In this document: positions 44,233-53,623 of the stretch, in pieces
How positions within the stretch are numbered: the stretch's first letter is position 1
Layout of the letters: each line of letters starts with the position of its first letter
Assembly (NCBI RefSeq): GCF_001696615.3
Contig: NZ_CP032279.1
Coordinates: 1,178,001-1,242,000 of the forward strand
Direction of reading: 5' to 3'
Length of the DNA: 64,000 nt
Source: Acinetobacter sp. WCHAc010034
Lineage (GTDB): Bacteria; Pseudomonadota; Gammaproteobacteria; Pseudomonadales; Moraxellaceae
Notes under the pieces: generated by a model
Databases searched by the model: none
What the model saw: only the letters and a program-made list of their open reading frames with translations
Told to the model about the DNA's origin: nothing
Translations under genes and position numbers: made by a program

Positions 44233-44526
44233 TCAGCGACGGAAATTTGACAGCAGCGTTGATGTGATCGACTTATTGTGCGCAGACACTTTGGACTTTT
44301 TCGCTTTGGCGGAATTGTCTTCAACCCGTTCAATTTTAATGGCTTTGAACTTTCCGCCATTATCCACAACACTGAATTTCACCCGCTCGTTGCGTTTCGG
44401 CTCGCCTTCCGCCGCAGGGAAATCTGAAATGTGGAAGAACACATCTCCTTCTTCTGAACCAATAAAGCCATAGCCTTTAGCAGGATCATATTGTTTGACT
44501 TTACCCTGATACACTTCGTCTTTCAT
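44233..44526 (-). CDS. Cold-shock domain protein
   Basis: A 97-aa nucleic-acid-binding protein. The cold-shock fold fills residues 6-68 with RNP1-like KGYGFIGSEEG and RNP2-like VFFHISDF. A basic C-terminal extension (AKAKKSKVSAHNKS) follows, longer than in CspA (about 70 aa). Such proteins act as RNA chaperones in cold or stress. AGGG lies about 8 nt before the ATG. It lies next to the excalibur gene, whose relatives normally carry such a domain at their own N-terminus. Confidence 0.88.
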   Translation of the reverse strand: MKDEVYQGKVKQYDPAKGYGFIGSEEGDVFFHISDFPAAEGEPKRNERVKFSVVDNGGKFKAIKIERVEDNSAKAKKSKVSAHNKSITSTLLSNFRR

Positions 44527-44566
44527 TTTACTGCCCTAGTCTTCAAATGCTTTATATGCATTATAT

Positions 44567-44593
44567 AAAAAAGAGGCTTTAAAAGCCTCTTTT
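44567..44593 (-). terminator. upp terminator
   Basis: Stem AAAAGAGGCTTT/AAAGCCTCTTTT, T-rich on the minus strand, 17 bp after the upp stop codon. Confidence 0.85.
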
Positions 44594-44609
44594 CTGTTCC
44601 TTGCAAAAA

Positions 44610-45245
44610 TCAGTCTTTCTGCACTGAACCGAAAATTTTATCGCCGGCATCGCCAAGGCCTGGCACAATGTAGCCGTTTTCATTCAAGCCCTGATCAATG
44701 GATGCGGTGAAAATAGTCACGTCAGGATGCGCATCTTCAACACGCTTAATGCCTTCGGGCGCCGCCACCAGCACCATCACGCGGATGTCTTTGCAGCCGC
44801 TGGCTTTCAGGACATCAATCGCCGCCACCAGCGATGAACCGGTCGCCAGCATTGGATCAATAATCATCGCCAGGCGGTTCTGCACATCCGGCACTAATTT
44901 TTTATAGTAAGTGCGCGCTTCCAGCGTTTCTTCGTCGCGCTCTAAGCCCAGCACAGAAACTTTTGCGCTTGGAATCAGGTTTAAAAAACCGTCCAGCATG
45001 CCAATGCCCGCGCGCAGGATCGGCACAACGGTAATTTTTTTGCCGGCAATGCGGTCAGCAGTCACTTTGCCATTCCAGCCGTCAATTTCATGATCGCATA
45101 CCGGCAGGTCTTTGGTGGCTTCATAAGTCAGAAGCATGGTCACTTCCTGCGCAAGTTCGCGGAAGTTTTTCGTGCTGATGTCGGCGCGGCGCAGCAGGCC
45201 TAATTTATGGCGGATAAGCGGATGACGGATTTCATGGATGGCCAC
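44610..45245 (-). CDS. upp: Uracil phosphoribosyltransferase
   Basis: Cytoplasmic enzyme (211 aa) that joins uracil to PRPP to give UMP, the pyrimidine salvage step. Landmarks are [12 protein letters not shown] at the N-terminus, the PRPP loop [19 protein letters not shown] and the uracil-binding [19 protein letters not shown] at the end. Start is GTG with AGGTG about 8 nt upstream. An IS copy sits only 33 bp before the start, between the gene and its likely promoter at 46079-46084, so expression may be low unless the IS end supplies a promoter. Confidence 0.96.
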   Translation of the reverse strand: MAIHEIRHPLIRHKLGLLRRADISTKNFRELAQEVTMLLTYEATKDLPVCDHEIDGWNGKVTADRIAGKKITVVPILRAGIGMLDGFLNLIPSAKVSVLGLERDEETLEARTYYKKLVPDVQNRLAMIIDPMLATGSSLVAAIDVLKASGCKDIRVMVLVAAPEGIKRVEDAHPDVTIFTASIDQGLNENGYIVPGLGDAGDKIFGSVQKD

Positions 45246-45278
45246 GGGAGAACACCTAAAAGGTTAAGATCAAATTTC

Positions 45279-46066
45279 GGTGGTGTATCAAAAAGTATGC
45301 TAAAAAAAAGCAGGTTGAATTTTGATAAAATAGAGAAATGCAAATAACTCTAGAAATCAAATGTCCAACCTGCCTCAGTGACAGTATAAAGAAAAATGGC
45401 ATCAAAGTAGATGGGAAACAAAACTACCAATGCAAAGACTGCAAACGTCAGTTTATTGGTGACCATGCTCTGAGCTATCTAGGATGTAATTCTGGCATTA
45501 CTCGTAAAATATTACAGTTAATGGTCAGAGGCAGCGGTATACGAGATATCGCTGAAGTTGAGCGCATTAGTATCGGTAAAGTCTTACGGACTTTAACTGA
45601 ATCGGCCTATCAAATTCAGCCTAAACAAAGTCATTATGAATCTCTCGAAGTAGATGAATTCTGGACTTTTGTTGGAAATAAAAATAATAAACAATGGCTT
45701 ATTTACGCCTACCATCGAGAAACAGGTGAGATTGTTGCTTATGTTTGGGGTAAGAGAGATTTAGCTACAGTCCAAAGGTTGAAGACAAAGCTTAAACAAT
45801 TAGGTATTCACTACACCCGAATTGCAAGTGATCATTGGGACAGTTTCATCACTGCTTTTAAAAACTGCAAGCAAAGTATTGGTAAGTTGTTTACTGTAGG
45901 AATTGAAGGTAATAATTGCAAAATAAGGCATCGAATAAGGCGTGGTTTTAGAAGAAGTTGCAATTTCTCCAAAAAGCTTGAAAACCATTTTAAAGCCTTC
46001 GACTTAACCTTCTTTTACATCAATAATGGCTTCATTTAATGTCAGCATACTTTTTAAAACACCACC
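45279..46066 (+). mobile_element. IS1-family insertion sequence, copy 2
   Basis: A 788-bp element that appears identical to the copy at 7387-8174, in the same orientation. It is flanked by its own 8-bp duplication CAAATTTC (45271-45278 and 46067-46074), so it arrived in a separate event. The target is the leader of upp: joining the flanks restores a -10 element about 37 bp before the upp start codon. The transposase gene points away from upp. Confidence 0.96.
45338..46039 (+). CDS. IS1-family transposase, copy 2
   Basis: Same 233-aa protein as at 7446-8147, with zinc ribbon and IS1-type catalytic residues intact, so the element is probably active. Identity of the two copies points to recent movement. 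Confidence 0.95.
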   Translation: MQITLEIKCPTCLSDSIKKNGIKVDGKQNYQCKDCKRQFIGDHALSYLGCNSGITRKILQLMVRGSGIRDIAEVERISIGKVLRTLTESAYQIQPKQSHYESLEVDEFWTFVGNKNNKQWLIYAYHRETGEIVAYVWGKRDLATVQRLKTKLKQLGIHYTRIASDHWDSFITAFKNCKQSIGKLFTVGIEGNNCKIRHRIRRGFRRSCNFSKKLENHFKAFDLTFFYINNGFI

Positions 46067-46078
46067 CAAATTTCAGCT

Positions 46079-46084
46079 ATTATA
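46079..46084 (-). promoter_or_regulatory. Probable native -10 element of upp, cut off by the IS
   Basis: A perfect TATAAT on the minus strand, 12 bp from the IS insertion flank. Without the IS it would lie 37 bp from the upp GTG, a normal leader length. No good -35 hexamer is seen. It now drives, at most, transcription into the right end of the IS against the transposase gene. Confidence 0.55.
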
Positions 46085-46108
46085 ATGGCATTTATCAAAT
46101 GATAAAAA

Positions 46109-46139
46109 TAAAAAAGCCCCCGAAGTCGGAGGCTTTTTT
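46109..46139 (-). terminator. nuo operon terminator
   Basis: Stem of about 14 bp (AAAAAAGCCCCCGA / TCGGAGGCTTTTTT, one mismatch) with a 3-nt loop, 28 bp after the nuoN stop. T-rich on both strands, so it may act both ways. Confidence 0.85.
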
Positions 46140-46167
46140 GTAATAACTGGACTAATCAGTCAATTAA

Positions 46168-47712
46168 TCAGTTAAAGCCGCTTTGCACTAAAGCCAGAAT
46201 GAACTGCTGCAATTCAGGCGAAATGGCGAAGAATGCCACTTTAGATACTGCAATAACCGGGTCTGGATAAACACCGATCAGCAGCACCAAAGCCGCCGCG
46301 CCAAGCACCATGATGCCGCCGACTTTCTGGCCCCAATGGTCAACCGCATCAATGCGCGGATGGTCCGGAGGCGTCATGTACATCACAATCATCACGCGCA
46401 GGTAGTAGTACAGGCCAATACCTGAACCGATAATCACCATCGCCACCAGGAACCAGGACTGGCCGGCAACGGCAGTCTTGATCACCAGGAACTTACCGAT
46501 GAAGCCTGCGGTTAATGGAATGCCTGCAAGAGACAGCATCATTACAGTCAAAGCTGCAGTCAGCACCGGACGGCGCCAGAACAGGCCGCGGTATTCCGCC
46601 AAGCTGCCGGCTTCATCTGTGTTGTTGTACGGGCTGGACATTAATGTCACCACGCCGAACGCGCCGATGGTGGTCAGCACATAGGTAATCACATACACGT
46701 TCACGCTTTCAAATGTTGCAAAGCCTTGAACCTGCAGGAAGTCGGTATTGCGCGCGCTGATTACAGCCACCAGCAGGTAGCCGAAGTGAGCAATTGAAGA
46801 ATACGCAAGGATGCGCTTCAGGTTCACTTGGCGGACCGCCAGCAGGTTGCCTGCAAGGATTGAAAGCACTGCAATAATCGTCAGAATAATAACGAAGCTG
46901 TCTGACAGGATCAGGCCGGAAGACAGTGCATAGCGCACAAACAGGCCAATCATCGCAACTTTAGCCACGGTCGCAAGGAACGTTGCCACTGGCGCAGGCG
47001 CGCCGGCATACACATCCGGCGTCCATTTATGGAATGGCGCAAGAGACAGCTTGAACGCCACCGCAAATACAATCAGCGCCAAGCCCAATACCACAGCCGG
47101 CTGGCTGAAGGTCGTGAACAGCTTGCCCGGTTCCGCTACAAAGTTTAAAGAGCCGGTGTAGGCATAAATATACGCCATGCCCATCAGCAGCATTGCAGAA
47201 GCCGTTGCTGACAGCACCAGGTATTTCACCCCTGCTTCCAGCGACTGCGAACGCTGATGCGTATAGGCCAGCAGGCCATATACAGGAATCGACATCAGCT
47301 CAAGGCTGATGAAGAAAGAAGCGTAGTGCGTGCTTGCCACCATCAGCATTGCGCCGGTTACGGACGCAAGCATGAGGATGTACAGCTCTTCACGGTTGTC
47401 TTTATAGGTTTCAATATAAGCGTGCGATAAAGTGCAGCAGGCAAGCGCCGCAATTAAAATCACAAACTGATACAGCATCGTAAACGGATCGACGATGAAC
47501 AGGTTCATCACGTTTGCAGGGGCATACTGCCCTGCAAACACAACGAAGATGATGTAAAGCGCTGCAAGGTTCAAGCCGATAACGGATGTCGTTGCAACTA
47601 AATTATGATTGCGCTTAATCGCCGTCAGCAGCATCACCACAATTGCGGTCAAGGCAACAATCATGACTGGCGCTAAAGGCATAAGCTCTGAAAATGACAT
47701 TGTGAAGTTCAT
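46168..47712 (-). CDS. nuoN: NADH-quinone oxidoreductase subunit N
   Basis: Antiporter-like membrane subunit of respiratory complex I (514 aa, about 14 hydrophobic segments). The proton-channel region is visible in FAVAFKLSLAPFHKWTPDVYAGAPAPVATFLATVAK, with the lysines typical of NuoN/M/L, and RILAYSSIAHFGYLLVAV. Last gene of the operon, 3 bp after nuoM, followed by the terminator. Normal length. Confidence 0.96.
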   Translation of the reverse strand: MNFTMSFSELMPLAPVMIVALTAIVVMLLTAIKRNHNLVATTSVIGLNLAALYIIFVVFAGQYAPANVMNLFIVDPFTMLYQFVILIAALACCTLSHAYIETYKDNREELYILMLASVTGAMLMVASTHYASFFISLELMSIPVYGLLAYTHQRSQSLEAGVKYLVLSATASAMLLMGMAYIYAYTGSLNFVAEPGKLFTTFSQPAVVLGLALIVFAVAFKLSLAPFHKWTPDVYAGAPAPVATFLATVAKVAMIGLFVRYALSSGLILSDSFVIILTIIAVLSILAGNLLAVRQVNLKRILAYSSIAHFGYLLVAVISARNTDFLQVQGFATFESVNVYVITYVLTTIGAFGVVTLMSSPYNNTDEAGSLAEYRGLFWRRPVLTAALTVMMLSLAGIPLTAGFIGKFLVIKTAVAGQSWFLVAMVIIGSGIGLYYYLRVMIVMYMTPPDHPRIDAVDHWGQKVGGIMVLGAAALVLLIGVYPDPVIAVSKVAFFAISPELQQFILALVQSGFN

Positions 47713-47715
47713 GGC

Positions 47716-49329
47716 TTATTGGATCTCCACATTTTCAAGTTGAATTGCTGCCTGCTGCACCGTATCAACTGCTTCTTGAACAGGAATGTAGCTATTCGCC
47801 AGCCACGCCATGCTTGAGTTGGAAATATCAAGGAAGGTTTGCGGGTAAAGGCCAAGCCAAGTCAGGCCAAGCGCGCAGACTAAAAGAATAACAATTTCGC
47901 GCGCATTCAAATCTTTTAACGGATTTGCATAATGCTGCTTCTGCTCTTCGTTCGGCGTGCCGAATAATGCTTTGTGAATCATGATCAAGCCGTAAAGGCC
48001 TGCGAATACAAGGCTGACCGCCGCCAAAATAGTAAACACCGGGAATTTAGCGTAAGAACCCATCAGAATCAGGAATTCACCGATAAAGTTGCCCAGGCCC
48101 GGAATGCCGACCAGCGCTGCCACAAAGAACATCAGGAAGAACGCAAGGTACTGGAACTGGCCGCGGATGCCGCCCATCAGGCGCATGTCGCGCGTATGCA
48201 GGCGCTCATAAATCTGGCCGCACATGATGAACAAGGCAGCAGATGACAGGCCGTGCGCCAGCATCATGATCATTAGGCCCTGGAAAGTCAGAATGTTGCC
48301 GGCGTAGATTGCCAGCAGCACAAAGCCCATATGCGAAATTGACGTGTAGGCCAGCAGGCGCTTCATATCGGTTTGCTGGAAAGCGCACCAAGCGCCGTAG
48401 AAAATGCCGATTAAGCCGAAGATGATCGCAATGTCAGCAAACTGCGCAGACGCTGCCGGGAAGAATGGAATTACGAAACGCAGCAAACCGTAAGCCGCGG
48501 TTTTAATCAGAATACCCGCCAAGTCGACAGAACCTGCTGTCGGCGCTTGCGCATGCGCATCCGGAAGCCAGCCGTGCAATGGGAAAACCGGAAGCTTTAC
48601 CGCAAAGCCGATGAATAGGCAGATCATGAAGGCATAAGCCAGCGCTGGCGCCTGCGCTTCAATGGTATGCGCTACAGCCATTAAATAGCTGTAGTCAAAA
48701 CGGATCACGCCATTCATTGAATAGCCGACAGCCACCAGGCCAAGGATGCCGATCAGCATCACCAGGCCGGCAACCTGAGTGTAAATGAAGAACTTCGTCG
48801 CTGCGTAAACGCGCGATTTGCCTTCTGCGCCTTTATGGCCCCAAAGCGCGATCAGGAAGTAGATCGGAACCAGCATCATCTCCCAGAAGAAGAAGAACAG
48901 GAACATGTCAATCGCTAAGAATACGCCGATCACGCCGCCTAAAGACCAAAGCAGGTTCAGGTGGAAGAAGCCGACGTTCTTCTGAATCTCGCCCCATGAA
49001 CAGCCGACTGCCAGCACGCCCAGCAAGGCCGTTAAGCCCACCATCAGCAGCGACAGGCCATCCACCGCAAGGTGAATGTTGATGCCTAAGGTTTGAATCC
49101 AAGGCAGCTTGAATTCAGCAGCCCATGTTGGCGCTGCCCCGCCCAATTCATAGGTATATGTTCCGGTCTGCCAGAGCGCAATGGTCAAGGCCAAAGTCAC
49201 CAGCATGCCGATCAGCGCGATATAGCGCGGCAAGTGCTTGTCGAGCTTGTCGACCAGCCAGCATGCGAAACCTGCAATGAACGGAATAAGGATCAGAGCG
49301 GGCAGAATTAAATTATTTGGAGCTTCCAT
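47716..49329 (-). CDS. nuoM: NADH-quinone oxidoreductase subunit M
   Basis: Antiporter-like membrane subunit (537 aa) that pumps protons. Landmarks: the Glu in FFFFWEMMLVPIYFLIALWG, the Lys/His segment FAVKLPVFPLHGWLPDAHAQAPTAGSV and RLLAYTSISHMGFVLLAI. Starts 1 bp after nuoL and ends 3 bp before nuoN, so translation is probably coupled. Normal length and no defect seen. Confidence 0.96.
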   Translation of the reverse strand: MEAPNNLILPALILIPFIAGFACWLVDKLDKHLPRYIALIGMLVTLALTIALWQTGTYTYELGGAAPTWAAEFKLPWIQTLGINIHLAVDGLSLLMVGLTALLGVLAVGCSWGEIQKNVGFFHLNLLWSLGGVIGVFLAIDMFLFFFFWEMMLVPIYFLIALWGHKGAEGKSRVYAATKFFIYTQVAGLVMLIGILGLVAVGYSMNGVIRFDYSYLMAVAHTIEAQAPALAYAFMICLFIGFAVKLPVFPLHGWLPDAHAQAPTAGSVDLAGILIKTAAYGLLRFVIPFFPAASAQFADIAIIFGLIGIFYGAWCAFQQTDMKRLLAYTSISHMGFVLLAIYAGNILTFQGLMIMMLAHGLSSAALFIMCGQIYERLHTRDMRLMGGIRGQFQYLAFFLMFFVAALVGIPGLGNFIGEFLILMGSYAKFPVFTILAAVSLVFAGLYGLIMIHKALFGTPNEEQKQHYANPLKDLNAREIVILLVCALGLTWLGLYPQTFLDISNSSMAWLANSYIPVQEAVDTVQQAAIQLENVEIQ

Positions 49330-49330
49330 T

Positions 49331-51220
49331 TTATTTCCCCACGACCTGAATCACGACTAAGATCATCAGTAGAACCACTGTACCCAGCGCCATACTTGAT
49401 GCGTATTCACGCAATGAACCGGTTTGACGCGAGCTTGTGAAGCTGTTGCCGCCTTTAACCAGCGCAGGCAGAACCAGCCATAAGCCGTCAATCGGATCAC
49501 GGCCTAAGATTTTCGCGATCAGCAGATACGGTTTAACGAATACAATGTTGTACAGCGCATCGAAACCCAGCGCATTGCGGCAGATATTCGCCAAGCCAGC
49601 GCCCAGTGAAGTTTTAGCAAAAGACTTCACAGCGCCGTAAGCGAAAGCGAACAGAATAACGCCGATCACCAGGCCTGCCAGCGCAATGCCGACAGCGGTG
49701 TATTCAGCGCTGTGCATGCCGTGCTCCAGAGCTTCAGGCACATTGAATGCCGGAATTTTCGCAGCGTTCAGGATATTCGCGACCGGCACTTTCAATACAT
49801 AAGCCAAGCCGGTTGACAATACCGCAAGAACCGCCAGAGGGCCCCAGTAAGTGATGCCTTTGATTTCGTGGTAAGGCGTATTTTCCTTGCCAAAGAATAC
49901 AACCCAGATTAAGCGGAATGTATAGATTGAAGTCAGGAATGCGCCAGCGACACCCGCCCAGTACAGGCAGTCATACACGGCAACTGCTTGGCCTTTCACC
50001 CATACCGCCCCCAGAATCGCGTCTTTTGAGAAGAAGCCGATGGTAACGAATGGAATCGCCGCCAATGCGCCGCCGCCAATCGCGAAACATGCAAACAGGA
50101 ATTTGTTCTTGTAGAACAGGCCGCCCATTTTGAAAATGTTCTGCTCGTGATGGAAAGCCAGAATCACCGCACCGGAAGACAGGAATAACAATGCCTTGAA
50201 GAATGCGTGCGTCAGCATGTGGAACAGGCCAGCCTGATACGCTTCCGCGCCGACAGCCATGAACATGTAGCCCAGCTGGCTCATGGTAGAGTAAGCCAGA
50301 ATACGCTTGATGTCTGTCTGCACCAGAGCCGCAAAGCCCGCAACCAGCAAGGTTACCGCACCGGTGATCGAAATGAACATCATCACTTGAGGCGCCATTT
50401 CAAACACGCTGTACATGCGGCTGCACAGGTAAACGCCCGCTGTAACCATGGTTGCAGCGTGGATCAATGCAGATACCGGCGTCGGGCCAGCCATCGCATC
50501 CGCCAGCCAAGTCTGCAATGGAATCTGCGCGGATTTGCCGGCAGCGCCCAGGAACAGCATCAATGCAGTCCAGATCGCCATTGAAGAGCCTTGCGTCATA
50601 ACTGTTGGCGCAGCAGCAACTACTTCAGCAATGTTTAATGTGCCGAACTGCTGGTAAATCAAGAACAGCGCAATCAGCAGGAATACGTCACCAACACGGG
50701 TTACCGTAAATGCCTTAATGGCCGCAAAGCCGTTTGCAGGGTTCTGGTAATAGTAGCCGATCAGCAGGTAAGAGCACAGGCCCACGCCTTCCCAGCCCAG
50801 GAACAGTAACGCTAAGTTATCGCCCAGAACGAGCAGCAGCATGCTGGCTACGAACAGGTTGAAGTAGGAGAAGAAACGCGCAAAGTCTTCTTCGCCACGC
50901 ATGTACCATGTCGCGAAGATGTGAATCAGGAAGCCTACGCCTGTCACCATGCCCATCATCAGCAATGACAAGCCGTCCAGATGCAGGGTAAAGCCCGGCG
51001 CCAAATTGCCGGCGCTGAACCAGGTCCACAGGTGCTGCGTGGTTGCAACTGAGCCGTTATTGACAAAGTCCAAGCCGGCAATCAATGCAAATAATGCAGA
51101 CAGGCCTACAGACCCTGCCCCGATAACAGCCGCGACAGTTTCAGGAAGCTTCTGGCGGCCGGCCGCTAAAAGGATAAAGCCGATCAGCGGAAATAGTACT
51201 GTTAAATATAAATAGCTCAT
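49331..51220 (-). CDS. nuoL: NADH-quinone oxidoreductase subunit L
   Basis: Largest antiporter-like membrane subunit (629 aa). The proton-path segment [35 protein letters not shown] and [19 protein letters not shown] are clear, and the C-terminus carries the long amphipathic helix and last membrane segment ([19 protein letters not shown]) that brace the membrane arm. Its start overlaps the nuoK stop by 4 bp. Confidence 0.96.
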   Translation of the reverse strand: MSYLYLTVLFPLIGFILLAAGRQKLPETVAAVIGAGSVGLSALFALIAGLDFVNNGSVATTQHLWTWFSAGNLAPGFTLHLDGLSLLMMGMVTGVGFLIHIFATWYMRGEEDFARFFSYFNLFVASMLLLVLGDNLALLFLGWEGVGLCSYLLIGYYYQNPANGFAAIKAFTVTRVGDVFLLIALFLIYQQFGTLNIAEVVAAAPTVMTQGSSMAIWTALMLFLGAAGKSAQIPLQTWLADAMAGPTPVSALIHAATMVTAGVYLCSRMYSVFEMAPQVMMFISITGAVTLLVAGFAALVQTDIKRILAYSTMSQLGYMFMAVGAEAYQAGLFHMLTHAFFKALLFLSSGAVILAFHHEQNIFKMGGLFYKNKFLFACFAIGGGALAAIPFVTIGFFSKDAILGAVWVKGQAVAVYDCLYWAGVAGAFLTSIYTFRLIWVVFFGKENTPYHEIKGITYWGPLAVLAVLSTGLAYVLKVPVANILNAAKIPAFNVPEALEHGMHSAEYTAVGIALAGLVIGVILFAFAYGAVKSFAKTSLGAGLANICRNALGFDALYNIVFVKPYLLIAKILGRDPIDGLWLVLPALVKGGNSFTSSRQTGSLREYASSMALGTVVLLMILVVIQVVGK

Positions 51221-51525
51221 CCGCGCATCTCACTAGCAGCATCCACATCCAAATGATGGAAGCGATGATAGAACTGAAGGACGATGGCAAGACCGATACA
51301 AGCCTCTGCCGCAGCAAGCGTTAAGATCAGGATGAACATAATTTGGCCGTCCGGCTGCGCCCATGCGCTGCCTGCCAAAACGAACGCTAAAGCAGCAGCG
51401 TTCATCATGATTTCAAGGCTCATCAAAATAAATAGCAAATTGCGTCGCACCATTACACCGTAAAAACCCAGTGCAAAAAGAATGGTGGCAACGATCAAGC
51501 CGTGTTCTAAAGGAATGTTGCCCAT
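51217..51525 (-). CDS. nuoK: NADH-quinone oxidoreductase subunit K
   Basis: Small membrane subunit (102 aa, three hydrophobic segments). The conserved glutamates for proton transfer lie in [16 protein letters not shown] and [17 protein letters not shown]. It overlaps nuoL by 4 bp and abuts nuoJ (shared base at 51525). Confidence 0.95.
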   Translation of the reverse strand: MGNIPLEHGLIVATILFALGFYGVMVRRNLLFILMSLEIMMNAAALAFVLAGSAWAQPDGQIMFILILTLAAAEACIGLAIVLQFYHRFHHLDVDAASEMRG

Positions 51526-52046
51526 TATTCTTTTTCCTCTTCTGCACCTGGTTCACGTTTGCCTAAGTGGAACGCAGCAACCAGCGCTGCCAGCAGCAGC
51601 ATGGCGGCTACTTCAACCAGCAATAAGTACTGAGTAAAGAGCGACTGGCCAACTTCTTTCGGGCCGACAATTTCCGCGCCCATCACCAAAGTCGCTTTGG
51701 TATAGTCAGAGCCAAGCATCCATACCAGCACCAGGCCCATCAGGAAGCTCATCAGCGCCGGGTATGCCCATGCAGATGAAGTCAGCCATTTGCTTTCCTG
51801 CTCGACAGTCTGCTGCCCCAAGTTCAGCATCATTACAACGAATACGAAAAGCACCATGATCGCGCCGGCATAGACGATGATCTCCAGCGCGCCGGCAAAC
51901 GGCGCGCCTACGATCATGAACATGCCCGCTACCGCAAGCAGCGATACGATCAGGCTTAATAAAGCGTGTACCGGATTGGTGTTGGTCACAACACGAATCG
52001 TAGAGACGATGGCCACAAGCGCCATCAAATAAAACGGCCACATCAT
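51525..52046 (-). CDS. nuoJ: NADH-quinone oxidoreductase subunit J
   Basis: Membrane subunit (173 aa, about five hydrophobic segments) at the junction with the Q module. The pi-bulge helix region [28 protein letters not shown] is conserved. It overlaps nuoI by 4 bp upstream and nuoK downstream by 1 bp. A charged C-terminal tail ([12 protein letters not shown]) is slightly acidic, otherwise ordinary. Confidence 0.95.
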   Translation of the reverse strand: MMWPFYLMALVAIVSTIRVVTNTNPVHALLSLIVSLLAVAGMFMIVGAPFAGALEIIVYAGAIMVLFVFVVMMLNLGQQTVEQESKWLTSSAWAYPALMSFLMGLVLVWMLGSDYTKATLVMGAEIVGPKEVGQSLFTQYLLLVEVAAMLLLAALVAAFHLGKREPGAEEEKE

Positions 52047-52585
52047 GGTAATAGACTCCGCACGTCAACAGGCGCGCTTTCGCGCTGCGCCTGGCCTTTG
52101 CCTTTACCTGCAACTGCCATACCGGTTACGCGGTAGAAGTTGTAGTCTGGATATTTGCCTGGACCGGAAATCAGCAAATGCTCTTTCTCGTATACAAGGT
52201 CCTGGCGCACGTATTCGCCCAGCTCGAAATCTGGCGTCATCTGAATTGCAGTTGTCGGGCAGGCTTCTTCACACATGCCGCAGAAAATGCAGCGCGAGAA
52301 GTTGATCCGGAAAAATTCCGGATACCAGCGCCCGTCTTCCTGTTCCGCCTTCTGCAGTGAAATGCAGCCTACAGGACAGGCAACCGCGCACAGGTTGCAG
52401 GCAACGCAGCGCTCTTCGCCGTCTGGGTCGCGCGTCAGCACGATACGGCCGCGGAAGCGCGGCGGCACGATTTCTTCGGCCGGCACTTCCGGATATAAAA
52501 TGGTGTCACGTTTACGCGTCACGTGTGAAAAAACCATCCACAGTGAACGTACAATTGACCCGACTCCAGCTAGAAACTTAAACAT
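52043..52585 (-). CDS. nuoI: NADH-quinone oxidoreductase subunit I
   Basis: Peripheral-arm subunit (180 aa) with two [4Fe-4S] clusters, N6a and N6b, seen as [15 protein letters not shown] and [15 protein letters not shown]. It passes electrons to NuoB. It starts 18 bp after nuoH and overlaps nuoJ by 4 bp. Normal length. Confidence 0.96.
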   Translation of the reverse strand: MFKFLAGVGSIVRSLWMVFSHVTRKRDTILYPEVPAEEIVPPRFRGRIVLTRDPDGEERCVACNLCAVACPVGCISLQKAEQEDGRWYPEFFRINFSRCIFCGMCEEACPTTAIQMTPDFELGEYVRQDLVYEKEHLLISGPGKYPDYNFYRVTGMAVAGKGKGQAQRESAPVDVRSLLP

Positions 52586-52603
52586 TTTGTTCTCCCTGCT
52601 GTC

Positions 52604-53620
52604 TTAGGCCTGATTCATCAGAATCACAGCACCGGTAACCAAAAGGTTGACCAGCGCCAATGGCAAGCAAATTTTCCAGCCAAAGTTCATCACTTGGTCA
52701 TAGCGCGGACGCATTAAGGAACCGCGCGCCAAGACAAACATCATCACAAAGAATGCTGTTTTGATAATGAACCAGAATGCTGCTGGAATGAATGGAATCT
52801 CAAGGTTGAATGGCGCAAGCCAGCCGCCGAAGAATAAAGTCACGATCAATGCAGAGATCAGCACCACGTTGACGTATTCCGCAACGAAGAACATGCCCCA
52901 TTTCATACCGCCGTATTCTACGTGGTAACCTTCAGCCAATTCCTGTTCCGCTTCCGGCTGGTCAAACGGGTGGCGGTGAGTTACCGCAACGCCCGCAACC
53001 ACAAAGATCAGGAAGCCTAAGAATTGAGGAATAACAAACCAGACATCGCGCTGCGCTTCCACAATTTCACGCATGTTGAATGAGCCGGCAATTGCCACCA
53101 CACCCATCAGCGAGATGCCCAGGAACACTTCATAAGAAATGGTTTGAGCTGCCGAACGCAAGCCGCCTAATAATGCATATTTGTTGTTGGAAGCCCAGCC
53201 GCCGAACAGCACCGCATAGACTGCAATGCCCGCCATTGCCATAAAGAACAATAGGCCGATGCTCATGTCCGCCACGCCTAAATACGGCGAAACCGGAATG
53301 ACCATGAACGACAGCACCGCAGTGGCCATCGCCACTGCCGGCGCTAAGCGGAAAGTCAGCTTATCAACAAACTTCGGTGTCCAGTCTTCCTTGAACATGA
53401 TTTTCAGCATGTCGGCAACGATCTGGAACATCCCCCCCGGGCCGACACGGTTAGGACCGTAACGGTCCTGCCATAAGCCCAATAAGCGGCGCTCAATGAA
53501 CGACATCAGCGCAGCGATCAAAACCACAACAAGCAAAATGACAATCGCCTGCAGCACAGAATAGGCGATTGGCCAGTTCTCAGCCCACAGCGGCGTTTGA
53601 CGTATTAATTCTTGTTCCAT
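52604..53620 (-). CDS. nuoH: NADH-quinone oxidoreductase subunit H
   Basis: Membrane subunit (338 aa, eight or so hydrophobic segments) that forms the quinone chamber with NuoB and NuoD. Landmarks: [21 protein letters not shown] near residue 45, the loop [24 protein letters not shown], and the C-terminal [20 protein letters not shown]. It lies 3 bp after nuoG. Confidence 0.96.
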   Translation of the reverse strand: MEQELIRQTPLWAENWPIAYSVLQAIVILLVVVLIAALMSFIERRLLGLWQDRYGPNRVGPGGMFQIVADMLKIMFKEDWTPKFVDKLTFRLAPAVAMATAVLSFMVIPVSPYLGVADMSIGLLFFMAMAGIAVYAVLFGGWASNNKYALLGGLRSAAQTISYEVFLGISLMGVVAIAGSFNMREIVEAQRDVWFVIPQFLGFLIFVVAGVAVTHRHPFDQPEAEQELAEGYHVEYGGMKWGMFFVAEYVNVVLISALIVTLFFGGWLAPFNLEIPFIPAAFWFIIKTAFFVMMFVLARGSLMRPRYDQVMNFGWKICLPLALVNLLVTGAVILMNQA

Positions 53621-53623
53621 GAA

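Noticed and set aside
7387..46066. Composite transposon bounded by the two IS copies
   Set aside because: Each IS has its own 8-bp duplication, and the segment between holds core genes, so they are two separate insertions.
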